DNA of 64,000 nucleotides from Callaeas wilsoni (Eukaryota; Chordata; Aves; Passeriformes; Callaeidae): contig VWPU01012116.1 of NCBI GenBank assembly GCA_013398955.1, forward strand, positions 186,001 to 250,000, read 5' to 3'. Of the stretch, positions 62,505 through 64,000 are shown in pieces (within the stretch, counting starts at the first letter, position 1; the number at the start of each line of letters is the position of its first letter). A model generated the notes under the pieces. The model had not been told where the DNA came from and did no database searches. It saw nothing but the letters and a program-made list of their open reading frames with translations. The position numbers were made by a program, and so were the translations under genes.

Positions 62505-64000
62505 CTGTGAGAGGTAAAAAATTATTTTACAGCTCTTAGAATTTGAAGGTGTTTTAGGGTTTAATTTTCTTTGACAACACAAACATGACAAATCCTTCAA
62601 GACAGATGGATCTCCAAAATTTGGAAAGTAACTCTGAACGAGGTGTAAATATGTAAATCTTTTTTCATGAAAGCTATTAAGACTAAAGGTTATTGTGAGG
62701 CTATTTATGCTAGTCTAAATGCCAGTGAACAGGAAATATAGGGTCATTTACGTTTTATAACTCACTTTGTTAACGTGCAAGAAGGCAGGATGAAGCCACT
62801 GTATGTCCCCAGTTTTCAAGGGAAAATGTGATGGAAGGAAGTGCTGTCCTTTAAATAAGTACATAAAGCCCTTTCCTTAATCTTGAAGGAGGAAAGCTTC
62901 TTCCTTCAATGTGAATAAAGATTTTAGCCCTTAGAGTTTAAAAATTGTTTTGATTTTCCAGAATAGCAACACCAAACATAAGTATTTACTTATGACATTG
63001 CTAAAATTGCTTCCCACAACTGTAAATTGTTGCAGAATACTGAGAAAATAGCTCATTTTGGGATAAACACAGCACTAAGGCTTACTGTAACAACAAATGT
63101 ATTAGCAATTTGCCCAGATTATTCAATATGAATAGTTTCTTCAAGAACTTGGACAGCTTAGTAAAATAGGAATGTTTAATAGGAAACGAGCATCCAGATC
63201 TTCTACGGCCTTATTATATTGTACTTGCACTTCATGAAGCCATGCAGCTCTGCAGTCCTCATTCCCCTCATGAGATCCATGTGCATTTCTATGCTTTGAA
63301 TGAGCTCTCACCATCCTTGCGGGAGCAGTTACTTCCATTAGAATTCATTTGGCATTGAGTGCTCTCATTTTTTGTCTAAAACAGAACAAACGGCAAACAA
63401 TCTGCATTTTGACTTAGTGACTGATTTATGAGAAATATCATTGGGGTGAGTATGCTGAAATGTAAGTCTCTGAAGAGACTCAGCAGTTGGTAGACTGAGG
63501 GGAAGAGACCTCCCCATCAAGCCCAGTCAGCAAAAGCTGACTTGCAGAGCTGTCTCCTGCCCTGCAGCTGACTGTTCTGCAATAAATACCATGGGACGAG
63601 CATGACAGCACTTAACTACCACTTTGCAAAATACAGTAATTACACAACATAGTAAGTGGAAAAGAATCAAGTTTTGGTGGTTCATCCTTGCTCTTTGTTC
63701 AGTGGAGGGGTGGGAGATCAGCCAATAGTTACATTTCTAGTAATGACTTAACCCAGCCATAAGCATCACACTTATGGTCAGCTGAATTTTATGAAGTCAA
63801 ACATAATTTACAGGCATTGCTAAACAAATAAACCAAAATCCCCTCTGTCAGCAGAAAAGACTTTTATCACCTGGTTAAGAAGAAAAGACTAATTACAGGT
63901 ATACATGGTCTCGCTATAATTCTTAGAGATGTTATTCAGGTTTTGCTTTGAATTAGCTCACTTCTATCTGACTGACATAAAATAGAAGCTTTATGTGTTG
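62505..64000. other. Non-coding stretch to window end
   Basis: No supportable gene. A 65-codon minus-strand frame at 63141-63338 has a reasonably protein-like middle (LHEVQVQYNKAVEDLDARFL) but only weak splice-like sites (GGATG|GTGAGAG donor, GACTGCAG acceptor) in the wrong order for a single exon. Nothing else is recognised. Confidence 0.45.

Overview
The window looks like AT-rich, gene-poor nuclear DNA from a bird. The main evidence is CR1 non-LTR retrotransposons: at least seven clear copies, several ending in the ATTCTGTGATTC-type 3' repeat that is typical of avian CR1, plus two solo-LTR-like elements. There is no operon-style gene packing, no bacterial signal and no CRISPR array, and I recognised no tRNA or rRNA gene. 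Most of the sequence reads as intron or intergenic DNA. Family assignments come from recognising consensus wording; no database was searched.

Layout. 1-8.2 kb: non-coding, AT-rich. 8.2-10.8 kb: the strongest plus-strand gene signal, a CpG-rich probable terminal coding exon (8930-9069) with a possible preceding exon whose splice phase matches, followed by a 3'-UTR-like tract with an AU-rich element, a G-quadruplex motif and polyadenylation signals. 10.8-24.1 kb: non-coding with simple repeats. 24.1-30.8 kb: three CR1 loci, two of which carry an opposite-strand CR1 nested inside them, plus a 40-bp micro-exon candidate at 26.3 kb. 31.1 kb: a minus-strand internal exon candidate with a very good donor. 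31.3-51.8 kb: mostly non-coding, with two minus-strand CR1 3' ends, hairpins and a minus-strand sequence block of unknown origin at 37.4-37.9 kb. 51.9-59.8 kb: two LTR-like elements and two CR1 copies. 61.7-62.5 kb: two minus-strand exon candidates with strong acceptors.

How the parts may fit together. The plus-strand signal at 8-10.8 kb looks like the 3' end of a gene whose body lies upstream. The minus-strand exon candidates at 62.5, 61.9 and 31.1 kb could belong to one or more minus-strand genes with large introns, but nothing in the window proves they are joined. None of the candidate proteins could be named, so gene symbols are left empty. I found no convincing undescribed system; the best leads are the unidentified exons, the inverted-arm LTR-like element at 51.9-52.6 kb and the nested opposite-strand CR1 pairs.
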